From NCBI GenBank assembly GCA_010909725.1, contig JAACMV010000004.1:558001-622000 (forward strand): DNA of 64,000 bases, written 5' to 3'. Within the stretch, counting starts at the first letter, position 1. Each line of letters begins with the position of its first letter. This document shows positions 1-13,500 of the stretch, one piece after another. The notes beneath the pieces are model-generated. The model saw only the letters and a program-made list of their open reading frames with translations, was not told where the DNA came from and did no database searches. The stretch comes from Picochlorum sp. 'celeri'. Taxonomy: Eukaryota > Chlorophyta > Trebouxiophyceae. A program made the translations under genes and the position numbers.

Positions 1-320
1 TTGAAATTGAAACAACAACATCTTGTACCCTGCAATTGCAATCGGTCAACGCAGGGCGTTGATAGGGCACCATAGATTTCGCGTTCGATTTTCAAATTCC
101 ATGCGACTTCTTCACCCTGAAACCCCACCCGATGCATGCTAATTTTATTCACTCGATAAGATAAAATTCAAGCAGCTGCTTGGCATGCTGCAAGACAGCT
201 CTCGTCCTAGTATAGACAGTTGTCACAGTACTAGGCACACGTGAACGACGTTGTTCACAGTAGGCTGACTCTTAGGCTCAACCTACAGGACAGTAATCTT
301 TGTTATAGATATTCATTGAT
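1..320. other. 5' intergenic stretch before the TTM-like gene
   Basis: No open frame, RNA gene or clear repeat is visible. It presumably holds the promoter of the gene that starts at 321. No core promoter motif was recognised with confidence. Confidence 0.4.
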
Positions 321-2413
321 ATGACGACCATTCTGGAGGAGCGTAGCCAAGGTTTGTCTCAACCAGCCGGCCCGACACAGAGGCATGGAAGCCCAACCAG
401 AGGATCCAACAAACAGCACCGCCGGGTAGGTTCTATACATGAAAATATATGCTCGTTAATCATCATCGCGTTTGAATATGAGCGCTTGACGCGTTCTCGG
501 CGTGTCGACCGAAATCGCGTTTTGATTACTGTACGTGCGTGGCTCTGTAGGGACACTTGCTCAAAGATCAGCTCGAGTTGGTGAAGATTAAGAGTTCAGA
601 TGGGTCGTCGAGGTATTCGATCAAGCCGCTGCCTTCAGAGGTGCCATTTGATAAGGGACTGTTTGTCTTTGTGAGGGCAGTGCAGCTGCTGACGTCAAAG
701 AACAAGGATACCATTGTTGTTGGTTTGGCAGGTCCTTCTGGGTCTGGAAAGACTGCGTTTGCAAAGAAGATTCGGAATCTGGTACCCGGGTGCACGCTCT
801 TATCGATGGATAATTACAATGATGGGAGCAAAGTGATTGATGGCAACTTTGATGATCCCCGGATTACTGATTACGACACGTTGATGCATAATTTGGCGGA
901 ATTGAAGGAAGGAAAGTCTACAAAAGTTCCTGTGTATGATTTTAAACAAAGCTGTCGCGTCGGGTATGAGACTGTTGATGTGCCAGAGAGCCGCGTCGTG
1001 ATTTTGGAAGGTATTTACGCACTGTCTCACAGAATCAGTCCATTGCTGGATTTGAAAGTTTCTATCACAGGAGGTGTTCACTTTGATTTGGTGAAGCGTG
1101 TGTTGAGGGATATTGATCGATCTGGACAAGCTCCCGAGGAGATCATTCAGCAAGTATCTGATACTGTGTATCCCATGTACAAGGCATTCATTGAACCGGA
1201 TTTGAAGACGGCGCATCTGAGGATATACAACCCTTTCAATCCATTCTCAGGATTCATGAGTCCTACGTATATTTTGAAGTCGAGAAAGCAGTTGGATATC
1301 GAATCTCTGAGAGAGTCTCTTGGGCTTGAAGAATCAAAGAAGCAGGAGACAGAGACCTATGATATCTACTTGGTCCCTCCAGGTGAGGATGCCGAGACGT
1401 GTCAAAGTTGGTTGAGAATGAGAAATAGAGATGGTCGTTATAATTTGATGTTTGAGGAGTGGGTTGTTGAGGACAAGTTTATCATTTCCCCTCGAGTCAC
1501 ATTTGAGGTGCCAGTGAGGATTCTAGGAGGGTTGATGGCATTGGGATATGAAATTGGAACGATTATGCAGAGGACGTCAGAGTCATATTTTACAAATGAT
1601 GGGAAAATTATGGTCAAGGTTGACCATATTCTTGGCGTGGATCGGCATTTTGTGCAGATTCAAGGAAAGGATAGAAACAAGGTTGCAGAAATGGGCACTG
1701 CTTTGGGTCTTGATGGGACGTACTATCCTCACTCGTATATTGAGATTATACAACTGGAAAATCTAACCCAAGAATTTCTGACAGTGTCTGAGGATTTGAA
1801 GAGACGTTTCGCTGTGAATGGTGAGCCCCTGACCGATGAGCTTGTTGGATCTCTGTCAAAAGGATCATCTCCTTTGATTAGTGGTTCGTCATTTTTGGGG
1901 GGCTCGTATACGAAGACGACAGGATTTCATGTATCGAGCCCTCCTATGAATCTCGTATCGTCTTCTGCACCTATTCGTGCAACAAAGCCCATTTCTGCTG
2001 CAAGTCATGGATCGTCTCGACAAGGGTTGTTGACTCAGAAAATGACGGGTGTGTCCGGGATTAGTCTGGACAGTGGTGGAGGTGGAAACCACAGCACACC
2101 CGATAAAAATATACATATAGAAAATGGTGTACATCATCGCAGATCTCCGTCTACTCAAGGTAGTGGAGGAAGCAGTGCTGGCACAACACGGCCAAACTCA
2201 CCTCACAGTGTTGATGTTCAGTTGAAAAAGTTGCTTCAGAGTCAAGCAGTGTTGACGTCCCAAATAGAGGATCTGACCATGCAACTTCGCATGGTACAAG
2301 GAACTGATATTACGAAAGATGATGGCGATGAACGTCGATTGAGCGCAACAACTGCTGCGGCTGTGGGCTTGACCTGTGGTTTGTTATTGTCACTCTTCTT
2401 CCTCAGGAAATAA
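321..2413 (+). CDS. Uridine-kinase-like/CYTH triphosphate tunnel protein (TTM1/2-like), tail-anchored
   Basis: Two exons, 321-425 and 551-2413, separated by a 125-bp intron (donor GTAGGT, acceptor ctgtag, phase 0), give 655 aa. The splice restores RR-GHLLKDQLELVK, which matches the start of plant TTM1/TTM2; an unspliced reading would have to begin at a TTG codon. Order: P-loop kinase-like domain with GPSGSGKT at about residues 96-103 and the SMDNYND block just after; CYTH (triphosphate tunnel) domain at about 300-455; low-complexity Ser/Gly linker; short coiled coil at about 595-615; C-terminal hydrophobic anchor at about 634-653 ending in RK. Plant TTM1/2 are tail-anchored pyrophosphatases of the mitochondrial outer membrane involved in senescence or immunity; the same location is inferred here from the tail. 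It converges with the methionyl-tRNA synthetase gene, with only 54 bp between stop codons. Confidence 0.93.
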
Positions 2414-2467
2414 AATTGTCGTAGAAAATCTAGCATTTTTTTCAATATTGATATAATGTCGATGTTA

Positions 2468-4287
2468 TTATTCTGTGACCATATCTCCCTCAAATCTGAC
2501 AAATACTGGTGAGGGTTTGCTGATTGCATGCCCCTTGGCAAGGTGCCCATTTCCCCATGTGGCATCACTCCAATGCAATGCATCCCATGCCTCATCCCCG
2601 ATACCCAACTGCTCATAGATTCTCTTGCTAAGTGAAGGTGTAACTGGCAATAAAAGGACGGAAACAATTCTAACAGCTTCAAGCACGGCAACGAGGGCAG
2701 CTTTGGCATGCTCCTTCTCCTCATCAGTGCCCTTTTTCAGTGCTGTCCAAGGTGCAACCTCTTCCATATACTGATTTCCTTTTCCGCTGATAACAAGCGC
2801 TGCCGTGCACGCATCATGAAATTTCATATCCTGGAAGTTGCGTTCTACAATTGGAACCTGATCGATCACAGTCTGTCGCAGAACGTGATCCTGTGGGATA
2901 TCTGCTGGCGACAGTGGTAACGCTGCATCACAATTCTTTTTCAACAAATTCAAAGTCCTATTCAGCAGATTCCCGACGTCATTCGCAAGATTCGCATTCA
3001 CTATATTTCTAAACCGTTCCTCTGAAAAATCACCGTCACCTCCAAACGCCACTTCTCTCATAAAATAGTATCTGACAGCATCCGCTCCATACGTGTCCAC
3101 AAGGGCAACAGGATCCAAAACATTGCCAAGGCTCTTTCCCATTTTTAAACCATCCTTGGTCAAAAACCCGTGACCAAACACTTTATCTGGTAGTTTCATA
3201 CCCGCTGACAAGAGCATACCAGGCCAATAAACCGCATGGAATCGCAAAATATCTTTTCCAATAATGTGAACAGATGCTGGCCAGCCTCGCGCTTCCAAGT
3301 CCTCAGTACTTGCCTTTTCAGCATCCTCCAGATCTGCGTCATCGTATAATGCTGACAGATATCCATTAAGAGCATCAAACCATACATAGATTGTTTGAGA
3401 GGGGTCTTTGGAAATAGGAATGCCCCATGGCACAGATGCCCTTGAGATTGAAAAGTCCCTCAACCCATCCTTCACCCATCCCAGCACTTCATTCCTCCGT
3501 GACGATGGGGAGACGAACTCGGGATTGTTCTCCAACAATGCCTCAATTTCTTTCTGATATTTCGACAGTTTGAAAAAATAGTTTTCTTCTTCTCGTTCCT
3601 CACACGGCTTTTGGTGCACTGGACAGTTGTGCTCTGCATCCATGTCAGACTCATCCTTGTACTCTTCACACCCAACACAGTACCAACCCTTGTAGTTCGC
3701 TTTATAAATATCCCCATTATCCCAGACCCTGTTTAATATGGTCTGAACTAGCTTCTCATGCTTCGGCGCAGTCGTGCGAATAAACGAATCGTATGAAATA
3801 TCCAGTTTCTCCCACAAGGACTGATACTGAGCAGCCAACTGGTCACAATGCTGAATCGGTTCCAACCCCTGACTACTTGCTGCCAGTGCAATCTTCTCCC
3901 CATGCTCATCAGTTCCAGTGACAAACTTGACATCGGACCCATGGAGGCGGTAAAATCGAGCCAAAACATCCGCTGCAATAGTGGGATATGCGCTCCCCAT
4001 GTGTGGTGCTGCAAAGTTGATCGTCACAAATGTCGTTAAAAATAGCACATTGTCCTCCTATGTGGTCAAAATGTGTTATAAAGTGTCAATTATTGATAGA
4101 ACGCACCTGCATTGACGTAATATAGAGGAGTGGTCACTGTAAAGTGGGCTGGAATTTCCTTTGGCTCTGCACGAGCCCTGCCCTGTGCCATGGCATGCCG
4201 TGCAGACCTGCTAATAGACTGATTGTGTCGAATGAAGTGGCACATTTGCCCTAAACATGGTCGTTTGATCTCATAAAACGCCCTCAT
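2468..4287 (-). CDS. OVA1: Methionyl-tRNA synthetase, organellar (OVA1-type)
   Basis: Complement of join(2468..4008, 4107..4287), 573 aa. The 98-bp intron (donor GTGCGT, acceptor tttgcag, phase 1) splits the signature region and splicing restores YYVNA-APHMGSAY. It charges tRNA-Met. The HIGH-type motif reads HMGS (about residues 63-66) and the KMSKS loop reads KMGKS (about 349-353), as I recall for plant organellar enzymes. A Cys cluster (about 171, 174, 189, 196) sits in the connective zinc-finger region. The N-terminal 45 residues are basic with few acidic residues, consistent with a plastid and/or mitochondrial transit peptide. There is no C-terminal EMAP/tRNA-binding extension, again as in organellar forms. 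The start is the first ATG of the upstream exon. Confidence 0.95.
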
Positions 4288-4526
4288 CGTTGTCTCCAGG
4301 CAACAGGACTGTGGCAGCTCAAGTTTTCAGTCCAGGCACGGGAATACTGTTGAATGAATGTCCACCAATGCTTTGAGATGAAAAATAAATAAAAAAATTG
4401 CCACTGGCGCGATCAGTGTGAGGCAATGTGCTCAGACATGATATGGGTGGAGGGATCCAGCCACATGATGATGGTATGTGTGTTACAAAAGTTGTACGTC
4501 AAATAAAATGCATTATGCACAGTCAA

Positions 4527-7500
4527 TTAGTTTATTTCTTCTATTTTGGTCTTTGGAGAGATGTACGGGCGGCTGAGTACTGTCAAATCCTTCACAACAG
4601 GAGTGACAAACTTTTGGCCACCTTCATCAAGAGAACGGCCTGCCTGGACTGCTTGCTGGACTTTTGTTAAACGGAGCACTGTCCTGTCAAAGAGAGATCT
4701 GTTCTCGCATCGAAGAGCTTTCCTCATTTGTACTGGCCACACTCCGAAAATCTTTAAATCGTATTTTCTGACGTGGATGATGCCAATCTTCCTGCTCTCA
4801 GGATCACCCTGAATGTTTTGAATTTCTGATGAAGGAATCACCCATTTTGTCTTGTACACAGAGTGATCAACGTGATGCCTTGCTTTTAGATATGCAACGT
4901 GGTTGCTAGTGATCAAGATGACTCGAGTTGGGCGGACATTCATCACTTCCTTCACCTGTTCTCCTACCATTTCTGGGAAGAAGTCAAGGAGGACTCTCTG
5001 CCAAGCTGCTTTTAGAGCCACTGCTGGGGATTCTTCTCCTTCGAGATACTCCACTCCTTCCATTGTTTCTTCAAGGAAGGCGCCAGGAGCTCTGACTCTC
5101 TGTAGTGTTTTTCCTACAATACCCTCTCTGCCAAGGCTTGTCATGGCAATGGCCCCTGTAAAATCTGAAGTTGCTTCAAATATACCGACGAGGGGTCTCA
5201 CAGGAACCCCAACTGTTCCTTTGACGAATCCGATGACAAGGCCAGGTAAATTTCCTGAATGCCACCCGGCGATTGGATCGTATAAGAATCCCTGTGCAGC
5301 TGATGAAAAGCCAAAGACCACCTCTTGAGGAATCTTTGCCAAAGCCTCAATGGCATTGGAAGGTCTTTTGACCAGTCTCCTCACTGTATCATCGTCACCA
5401 TGAATACGAGATGGGGGTATAACTGCCATTCCAGCAGCAATCATTCGTGAAAATCCGGACAGGAGCATTGATACAGTCATCAAAGGGACATACGCTAGTT
5501 GCTGCAGCACGCCAATTGGTCCAGCTCGTCCCATTGAAACTTCATGGAGCAACACCACGGTAGATCCGCTTGCCCATAGGACAGCTAGTGGTACAGATGC
5601 AACTGCAGGTCCTGCTCCGCCAAGAACTTTGTGCGCTTCTTTCAAGATTTCTCGTGTGTAGTGGCGAGAAAGATTGTTCACAAGTGCTTTCTGAGACAAA
5701 AATCCGTTGGACGTACGCTTTCCTTTGAAGGATGGGTCATTGCCAACCATCCACTTGCCTAAAGAAATTTGGACATTTGATACATTCACAAGCTGATATC
5801 CAGAAGCATCAAGGGCTTGGCTGACTTCATCAGATGCTTCTGAGGCACCAAAACTTTGACCTGCTGAAAGCACACGCGATGACAGAGAAATTGATACGTT
5901 GATCGTGACTTTGCCAATTTCTGCACTTTCAATGAAGAACCATGATGATAAATCTGATTGTCCACGCAGCGCAACCAGATCTTGGCTCTCTTTCTGTTGC
6001 AGCCAATATGTGGCTGGGTCACTGTTGAGGGATACTGTCGATCCATCATCACTAGTTCCTCTGGTGTGGCTAGGGGCTACCTGAGCATTAATAGCAAGAG
6101 CTTCAACTTCTCTGGGACCAAATTGTGCTGTGAGAAGTCGATATTGCTGATCCTTCCAGGCATCATCTTGCCAGATATCAGATGTTGGAAGGGAAGAGAT
6201 GAAAGAAAGAAGAGATTCCATGAACACTTCGTCCGTTTGAAGATGAAGTGGGTCAATGTTAAGCTTGAATTTCTTGAAAGACCGGATGTCAGCGCTTTTC
6301 TTCATCGCAGAATTCGAGTTTGACATTCTCCCCACAACCTTTGGACATCCCTCTACAGTACTAAGACTTTTGTCTGCATTTTCCACTGATACCTTTGCCC
6401 CGAAGCTTTGGACAAGCGAAAATTGAATAAGCGGTCTCTCCTCTGCGGTAGGTCTTAAACCAACATCTGGGGCCAGTACAACAGGCTCACCAGCATTGAG
6501 CGTCTGATTATCCAATTGTAACCTGTTAATGGATCCAGATATTGTCTGCTCCAGCGCTGTTATGCAACCATCGACTTTCAAACGCTCCACAGTGAAATTA
6601 AATAATTCGTCTTGTAATCCGCCCACGACGAGCATCCCGGCACCTGCCAAGTCCATTTCAAATTCAGTCCGGCTTCCTGGCTCAACTTTTTTCTGCCACT
6701 GTAGTCTCAGAAAGACTTGAAGATCTGGGACAGAATGATCATTCATAGTATTGATCCGTTTCAAGCTTTTCTTCGCTGACGAGTAGACGGGGACCCAGAT
6801 ATAAGTAGGGCGATCACCCTTTAGATTGCTCGCATGAACCACACCTTGCCCAAGGCTTATTGCCCGGCGTCTGATACCTGTCCGCTGATCAGCCAAGCAC
6901 ACCGTAATCTCCGCGTTACTTGGATCTACTCCCCTAAATATGTGTCTCTGATTCGCAGGCCATCGAGGATTCAATGTATGGCTTGCCATAGTGGTGGAGT
7001 AACTGGGGTATCCTGGAAGCTTAATTGTCACAACAGGGTTGGGAAGCTCGTTGTCTGAAAGTGCCACGACAACACCACTGCGCGGGTTAAGCCCCCTGGC
7101 TTCAAGAACTGTCACCACTAAGTGTCGTTGTTTATGGTCCTGAGAATGGCGGTTCAAGACGTCGATTGACTTCTCACTGGGGTGGAAAACTATTGTGCTG
7201 AAGTTATCTTCACCCCTCACCCTGAACATCTCAAGGCCAATGGTTGGCATGACCAATCTATTCTTGCCTTGGCTATCTTCTTCCCCATCAATTTCAGCAA
7301 ATGTTTCTGGGTTTGGCTTACTCCATGCCAGTGACTCTATTGACTGGACAGGCTGCAGAGCTGCCAAAATCTCCCGTCTCTGTGCCAGAACGTTTTCAAG
7401 TGCCAGGAGTTTAATGCTCATCAAACCTCTGGTCGTCACATCCCAGTGGAATCTAAGCTGTATTTTTCCTTGTATATCGTCATTGGCTGTTCTTCTCATA

Positions 7501-10500
7501 AGCGGGTACCAGAGAGGAGTCATTGCAGGCACATCCAATGTTTCTGAGAGTGGAATCTCTGCCCTGCCGAGGAATCGACATGTCTTGATAACCTCTGCAA
7601 ACAACAACATGGCTTGCATCATAGTACACTGCAGTCAGGAAATTCATACTAGCAAATCAAAACAAACGCACCTGAGGGATTCAATGACAGGGCCTTCATC
7701 TGTTTCGTTGACCGTGTTCCACCAAGATCCCATATCTCAACCACCAGTTCACTTGCGACACAGACATCTTTAAAAATAACTTGTTCGTCCCATATTGGGT
7801 CGACAGATTGCCAAACAACTGAGGTCTGTTTCGCGCGCATATCGCCATCTGGTGGAGGTATTGCATCCCTGACTCTCACCCTGGAAAAAGCATGTGTGTT
7901 TCTTTGGGAGCCCATGAGGTTTTGCGCCTGCACGACGGTAATATTCAAATCTCCCCCAACCAAAAGGTTTGCATCTCCAACTATGAGCGACTTCAGTAGT
8001 TCCTGTCGCTGATTGATATTGATTTTAGTGGAGCTTGCTTGGAAGGTTGCCTGTCTTCGAGACATTCCTTGTACAGAGCTAGCGTGGCCGACATGTCCCC
8101 AATCGCGACTCTCTTTTCTTGCACTTGTTGAAAATGGTGACGTATCCATTCGTTCAATCTCGTAATGCTCTGAACTCAACTCTGAATTTTGCATTGAGTG
8201 CACTGTACCGAATGACTTTGATGTGGGCATTGGTCCTTCTTCAAACCTGACAACTCCACTGATTTGTTGCTGTGGAGTGATGTTTTTTGATGAGGATGGA
8301 AGGTGAGAATCTGTGTCATTCTCGCTGATTTCCATATCACTTTCTGCACGACTAGCTCCAGACTGCCCCAGTATTTGTCTTGAAGCTTGCTTCACAAGCA
8401 TGCGGGTGGACTCTGGCACAGGTAACTTCCTCGAAGATTTGGAAACGACGTTCTGATTTGGCTCCTCTGCTCTTTTCACTGCCTGTGGAAAACGGCCGTA
8501 CAAATCAAGCGCTGCAAAATAGTGACTTGTCTGCATTCCACTCAATCTTGCAAATTGCAGATTGACATCTCTCAGATGATTTTCCACTTGTTTAAGCCGG
8601 AATGCAAGGTCAAGGACAACATGCTTATGCTCAGAAGATGAAACGTTTTTCTCATCGCTAAATTGAAGCACCCTGGTTGGGCCATCTGCGTAGACGGTAA
8701 CGTAGACTCTCTTTGAGAATTCAACTGCAAGAAGCGAAACAAGTTTCTTTTTCAAATCTTCCGGGAAATCAGTCGATAGTGACCGATATAACTTCTTTGT
8801 TTGATCGTCCTTTTTGTCACCTTCTTGAGTTGGGAGAAGTAACGTTGCGGCCTCCCCCAGGTGATCCAAGGCATAATCTGCAACCCGACTCTCCTGGCGG
8901 CCACTGACTTTTGCCTGCACTCGGAGTTTGGTCAGCATGGTCGGCTCATCCCAGGCATATGGCATTATCTCACAAGGTTTCAAGCTGTCTACATACTGAT
9001 TGCCATGTGGTCTGAATACCAATGGCACCTGAACAAAAAACAGTTGAACGTCCTTGCACAGGTTCTCAATCCGGTATGGAGGGACCCCAGATGGACTCTT
9101 TAACGTCACCTGGACTGAACCGGAAGATCCAACTGTAACGTTGACAGGTATATTAATATACCTTCGTACACCAAACTTGTGCCTGACCCTAAGCCCAAAG
9201 TACCATTCAGTATCAGGTATTGGGAATCCTCCAGACCAGTGCCAGCCTTCAGGATCTTCATCTTCCAGCCGAGGCCTCACTGCTAACTCTTTGGGAAGTT
9301 CCGTGTCATCCCAATAGACTGCGGTTCGACTGCCATGTGGCAGTGTCCTAGCAAATCTTCTGTGGCCCTCATAGGGCTCATCACTGTCTAACAGATCAGG
9401 AGTTCCGACTTGTTTGACATCAAGTTGGATACCAGTTTGGTTTTCAATAATATATTTTGGCTTCACATTGACCAATTTTGTATTTCTGAAAACAGAATTT
9501 CGTGGAGCGGCTGAAACTTCAATAGAAAACTCGAATGATCTGAATTGTATTGCTCTCCTCCCTTTCCTTTCCATATTGACCTCCGTCGCAGCTACTGAAA
9601 TCTCCTCACTATTTCCTAAATGCTTTGCATAAGATTCGCCGTCCATCTGCATGGCGCCAATGGCGTTTTGTGTATCATTTGCATCTTCCAAGCTCACTTC
9701 GCTTAAGTTTGAACCATCTTCGATAGGTGAAATCTCGGTGGACTCGTCAATATGTTCAGGGCCTTCTGATGCTGCAGTACTAGGGTTATTAACACCAATA
9801 CTTCCACGATGGTGTACGGGGCCTTTGAGCTCAATAGTGCCTTTATTTCCGACTGTCTTGATACCAATCGGCTGCGAATACTTTCTGTTCCCAATATGAG
9901 CAAGACCGAAAGACAACTCTTCCTGCTTGTTCATCAAAACAACTTTATGTGTAGCATTATCAAAATCGTTCAAATGATTGGACGATTCTTCATTTTCCTG
10001 TGAATGAGCTCCCAATGCATCTGTCAAAGACGTTCCTGGTGCAAAAACCTCTACAAACTCCCATGGTAAAGAGATTCCCAAAGGATTTGGCGCAGAAGAC
10101 TGGTGGTCCTTAAAGAAAAGATCTACACCAGTCCTATTGTTCAGCCAATAAGGAACATAAAAGGTGATGCGAGAGACACTGCCACCATCCTTCTCATGGA
10201 GCTGGTTATGAACAAAGACATTCAAGATTGGAGGAGCCAAGACGGTATCACTTTCGATATCTTCTTGCTCTTGATCCATACTGCTGTCATCTGAGCTTGC
10301 ATTAACATTTAAAGGTGGCGGTCGTAAAGACGTGTAGCCAGGTCTTTCTTGGCTTTGATTGGACGAAATGTTGTAGTCCTGCAGTTCAATCTCCTCTTCT
10401 ACTGAATTAGGTGCCGCTGTGGGCGACTTGTCTTTGATATCACCCTCGGGTTGCTTGCGGAGGAATAGCTTCTTCCAGGCAAATCTCTTCTTCCTTACTC

Positions 10501-13500
10501 CCCCATTGGTGTCAGGTTTCAGATCATGATACGGGGCAGCTGAAGGTGGAGGCCTGGGTCGCTGAGGAATTGGCCTAGCTGATGTTGCCTTTGCCCTTCT
10601 AGCTGTTTGAGGGGGTGCTTGGCTTGTGGGATTCGTCCTTTTATGGCTTCTCTTTCTCGTGTAAGACTTGAACTTTGCTACAGAGAGGCGAATGCCCTTG
10701 GAACTCACAGCTTTCTTTGCATCCCTTCTGAACTGGGCATGCAACGATCGTAAATGTGAGCAGCCTTCCTTAAGTCTTTCCAAATAACGCTCGATTCCAA
10801 AAGCCTCTAAGGGAATCTCGAGTCCTACATCAAGCATCCTAAGAGGAAGAGTCTTTGCCATCTTAATACTCCTGTCTTTTGCTTCTGCTCTACCTGCGTG
10901 ACAAAGGCTCCACTTGACAGTTCTCATGTTCACGTCTTCCATGGAGGTATGGACCAAAATATCCCGCCGAACATTTGCATACACAGACGCCTCTCCACCA
11001 GCAGGGATTTTGAATGCAAAATACTGGCCCTTGTCGCCAGCAGAGGGAACCTGAACCGCCATACTCGCCCGCGGGCTCAAAATTTCAAACAATGAATCTT
11101 CATTTTGACCATCCTGCGATTTCTGTTTATCTCCTGGATTTCCGATCTGCCAGAGTAGCACGTTCATGTCATATGGCATGGCATTATAAAATACCATTGT
11201 CGGCTGAATGGAGATTGTCACCTCTAGAGGAACTGACGCTCTCTGCAATTTTCCTGGCCCAATCACTTCCATATGCTTGAAGGTCTGGAACTCAGACAAG
11301 ACCCGTGATGGAACGACTTCCATTGTGACATGCAATGGCTCTTCATCAATTCCTGGAACATCTGGTGGATTGCAAACAATATATCCTTGTTGGTTGACCA
11401 AGTCTTGAACATCGATGCTCAATCGAATGACATCCCTGGTCGCTTCCTGGTAGCCATTCGGTTTGAGGAAGAGAAGTCCACCAAGTGAGGCAATCAAAGG
11501 GAGATAGGTGCCCTCCCCAGGTCTCAAAGGCCCAATATTTATGTCACTAGTTGAGCTATCATCGCCTTTCTTTCCCTTAATTATTCCAGGTGGCACCAGA
11601 GAGGTGGTCGGCACATGCAGGCGGAATGTTATGGGCGTTTCAATTGAGTTTTCTACCCAGATCCCAGAGTGAATGGTGATTATCTTTGTCCTGCCCACAA
11701 GAATCACATCAACAAGTACAGGTACCGTCGTATTATCTGCTGGCGAGATCATTGAATATTTATACTTTCCCACCACGTTAATTGGTACATCATGAATGGG
11801 CATCCAATTTCCCTCGAAGTGCAAGTTAATAACTGCACCCACTCGTTCAGTTCCAGTTGCAGCTGAATTGAAATTCAGAAGGGTTAACTTCTTGCTGGAT
11901 GGCAAGACCTTCAATGTATCGCTGGCTTCCGGATCAAGCCCAATGACTGGACTTTTCTTTCCAGATTTTGATGAATCCTCACTCCAGTAGAATAACTTGA
12001 GGCCTGACTGATTTTGAATCAAATATTTCTGAGGCGCACTAGATGAAATTCCCTTTGCAGATACAATCTTGACGTTGCTCTGGTAATCCTCTTCGGTCAA
12101 ATTATCCTGATAGCTCTGGAACTCTATATCTGGTGTAGTAAATGCATGCATAAAAGCTAGAGCATCTCCAATAGACATCAGTGATGCAGGGTTGAAGGTC
12201 ATTTCCATAATCCGCTCAGATGACAAATAGCAGTGCCTGCAACAAGACGCAAAGGGTTAGAAACTGGCCAGGAGTGAAATTTGGGAATGAAAAAGCAACG
12301 TACAATTTTCGATCCGAAGCATACCCCGAGCCATTGGAGTCAATGTACTCAGCCCTAACGGGCCATGGGCTCAAAAGTGGCTCCCACTTGGAGGTACCAC
12401 TATTTAGGAAGGAAGAATATAGCACCATGGATACATGGCCTACGGCATTTGGTCGACGATCGGGCAATAGAGAAGCAGTATCAAGGGATACCTCACCATC
12501 AGACATGCACACGTGTAAAACATCAGGAGCACCAAATGTTTCTGCTTTGTCATTGCAAAGGACGACAGCAACCCTTTCAAAGAACGCTGATATTTTCATT
12601 CCACTTGGTCTGAATATCGTGTCAATATATGCATCAGTATTAGGCTTGTCAACTGGATCCACCTGCTGGCTTTGACAAATGGTATTGAAGCTGTCAATTG
12701 CCGAATTCCAGAAACTAATGTGACTGAAAGCAAGCCTGCTTGTAAACACACCGATACGGATACTAATACTGTGCACACTCAAAGATTTGAATCCCACATG
12801 TGATAGTGACAGGCTCTTATTTCCTTTACCGAAGTAGTAATCTTCCAATAAATTTTTTGTTCGAGGTGTTGCAACATCCAATGCCAGTTTTTCGACTAGT
12901 TTCCATTGATCACTAACGCTGCTGTCTACATTTCCGTCTGCAAACTCAGATATTTCTTTAGGATTCCTCAGTCTCTCAAAAACTTTTGTTTTGAGATAAT
13001 ACTCTCTCCAATGCCTTTGAATGACAATGGCTGCCTGATTGAGAACCTTCAGCTCGTGCCTTTCTGCTGCCTCTGGCTGTTGCATTTTAATGTCCAAAGA
13101 TGCACTCATTGGTTGAACAACAGTATGGACCCGCGCCTTTGGGTCTCTGATTATCAATGCTACATCACTAAGGTCTGACTTCATGATAATCTCACCATCA
13201 CCCCCGTAAGCATAACAGAAGCGAAGAAGAGACACATCCATTGACAATCCTCTGTCCTCTACTGATATAGCACCCGCAGCATCTGTACTATGAATGAGCA
13301 TTGTCGCAAGGATCATGTCTGCTACTTTCTCAAACTCATTCCTCTTATCCTCACTAGATGATTTCCAGAGTTCTGAAATAAGCCTCAATGCTATGTCGGC
13401 ATCGATCACAGGAACAAACAGTTCTGTGTCAGTTATTAAAACATTCAGATACATCCAAGGGTAGATATCCTCCTCCTGCTTATCTTTCTGCGGGGGGTGA